Below are positions 6,645 through 7,651 of a DNA stretch of 7,651 bases, one piece after another. A program made the translations under genes and the position numbers. Below the pieces are notes generated by a model, which was given only the letters and a program-made list of their open reading frames with translations, was not told where the DNA came from and searched no databases. Each line of letters opens with the position of its first letter. The first letter of the stretch is position 1. Origin of the DNA: an uncultured Actinomyces sp. (GTDB lineage: Bacteria; Actinomycetota; Actinomycetes; Actinomycetales; Actinomycetaceae); NCBI GenBank assembly GCA_915069725.1, contig CAJZFF010000074.1, positions 1-7,651 of the forward strand, written 5' to 3'.

Positions 6645-7651
6645 TCATACTCCGGCGGCGTGACGCAGCTCGACGTCCAGGCCCTCCGAGCGCATCCGCA
6701 GGTCGGTGTACATGAGCGCGACCACGGCGGAGTCGAAGGGCAGGATCGCGGCCTGGATGAGGCTGCTGAGAAGCGTCGATGCCACCAGGATCGCGAGGGT
6801 CATGTCCGGGGCGGCGTAGACGAGTCCCTGCATGACGATGGACACGCCCTGGGACACGATCTGGGTGGCGAAGAAGACGATGATGAAGGAGAGCAGACGG
6901 ATACCGACGATCCGCCAGAAGTAGCCCCGCGTGAGGGTCCAGGAGCGGGAGATCCCCTCCATGACGCCGATGTTCTCCAGGACCAGTGCCGCCGGCGCCA
7001 GGCACAGCTTGCACATCAGAGCGAAGACCGCCAGCCCGAGCACGATGAGCAGCGCCAGGAGCACCAGGAAGGCGACGACGAAGGTTCCTGCGGAGTCTTC
7101 AGAGGCCCCGTTGGCGATGACGTTCCCCAGGAGGGCCCAGCCGATGCCGACGGCGACGGCGACGAAGACGGCGGTGATGACCGCGAGGATGAGCTCGATG
7201 AGGAGCGTCTGGCCGATGAGCGCCCACACTCGCGGCCGGGTGCGCTGCCACACGTCGCCGAGGGACGCCTTGCGGCCCAGAATGGTGCGTGAGACGGTCA
7301 CGATGAGCAGGCCGATGATGATCGAGGTGGCCATCATGCTCAGCACGCTGGTCACGCCGAGCTGGACGAGCAGGCCCACCAACGATGACCCGATGTTGTC
7401 CAGGTCGGCCTCGGAGAGCTCAGCCTCCCCGGACGTCAGGTTCGGCAGGCCGAGCCGGGACAGGAACAGGGCTAAGCTGCCGGCGGACAAGAGCCCCACG
7501 ATGCCCATCACCACCAGCGAGGGCACGAACATGGCCTTGGGGTTGGCGCGCAGGGACTCGAAGGCTCCCCCGAGGATCTCCCCGATGGACAGCGGCCGCA
7601 GCGGAATGATCGAGGGCTTGGGGGCCAGTGCCGACGTATAGCCGCCAGAGC
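6645..7651 (-). CDS. Multi-pass membrane protein, glycerophosphoryl diester phosphodiesterase membrane-domain type (partial, N-terminus beyond right edge)
   Basis: The frame is open from its TGA at 6645-6647 to the right edge, giving about 334 residues; the true start lies outside the window. An ATG at 7532 is internal: upstream of it the frame reads IIPLRPLSIGEILGGAF and ESLRANPKAMF. That matches the usual 'PLRPL.lGEILdgaf..lR.NPka' opening of this family, which normally sits just before the first membrane span. About six hydrophobic regions follow, and the end carries PFDSAVVALMYTDLRMRSEG, a strong family signature. Despite the family name it has no phosphodiesterase catalytic domain; only the membrane domain is seen. 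It is the first visible gene of the leftward operon, 7 bases before DUF4129, and matches the position of the membrane protein at the start of the M. tuberculosis moxR2 locus. Role unknown. Confidence 0.85.
   Translation of the reverse strand, partial: SGGYTSALAPKPSIIPLRPLSIGEILGGAFESLRANPKAMFVPSLVVMGIVGLLSAGSLALFLSRLGLPNLTSGEAELSEADLDNIGSSLVGLLVQLGVTSVLSMMATSIIIGLLIVTVSRTILGRKASLGDVWQRTRPRVWALIGQTLLIELILAVITAVFVAVAVGIGWALLGNVIANGASEDSAGTFVVAFLVLLALLIVLGLAVFALMCKLCLAPAALVLENIGVMEGISRSWTLTRGYFWRIVGIRLLSFIIVFFATQIVSQGVSIVMQGLVYAAPDMTLAILVASTLLSSLIQAAILPFDSAVVALMYTDLRMRSEGLDVELRHAAGV

Overview
This is a very GC-rich, almost fully coding window with GTG starts, ATGA stop/start overlaps and actinobacterial protein families. 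It looks like a chromosomal segment of a high-GC actinobacterium. The flavour of the proteins suggests Actinomycetaceae (Actinomyces/Schaalia-like), but no marker gene is present, so the genus is a guess. I see no mobile element, CRISPR array, tRNA or rRNA, and no stretch longer than about 65 bases lies between genes.

Layout. Positions 1-317 on the + strand hold the last 26 codons of a gene cut by the left edge, then a small Trm112-family protein coupled to it by an ATGA overlap. The rest is one conserved envelope locus. From left to right it encodes an RDD-family membrane protein (-), a SpoIIM-like integral membrane protein (+), a DUF58/vWA-like membrane-anchored protein (-), a MoxR AAA+ ATPase (-), a DUF4350 protein (-), a DUF4129 protein (-) and a multi-pass membrane protein of the 'glycerophosphoryl diester phosphodiesterase membrane domain' type (-). 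The last one runs off the right edge.

How the genes fit together. The leftward run from the right edge to 2288 (membrane protein, DUF4129, DUF4350, MoxR, DUF58) looks like one operon: it has a 7-base gap, two 4-base ATGA overlaps and a 65-base gap. Its promoter must lie outside the window. The SpoIIM-like gene is inserted in the opposite direction between DUF58 and RDD. It starts only 14 bases from the RDD start codon and ends 23 bases from the DUF58 stop codon. From memory, the same order with the same inverted gene occurs at the Mycobacterium tuberculosis moxR2 locus (about Rv3689-Rv3695), so the arrangement appears ancient and functional. MoxR ATPases paired with DUF58/vWA proteins are thought to act as chaperones that assemble or activate partner complexes. 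The membrane topology of all the neighbours points to a membrane-associated machine whose substrate is unknown.

The nearest thing to an undescribed system is this whole MoxR-DUF58-DUF4350-DUF4129-SpoIIM-RDD set: widely conserved in family terms but not mechanistically explained. Smaller oddities are a Trm112 protein without its usual zinc cysteines, a degenerate MIDAS in the DUF58 protein, a very tight divergent start region and a four-codon mini-ORF bridging two genes.
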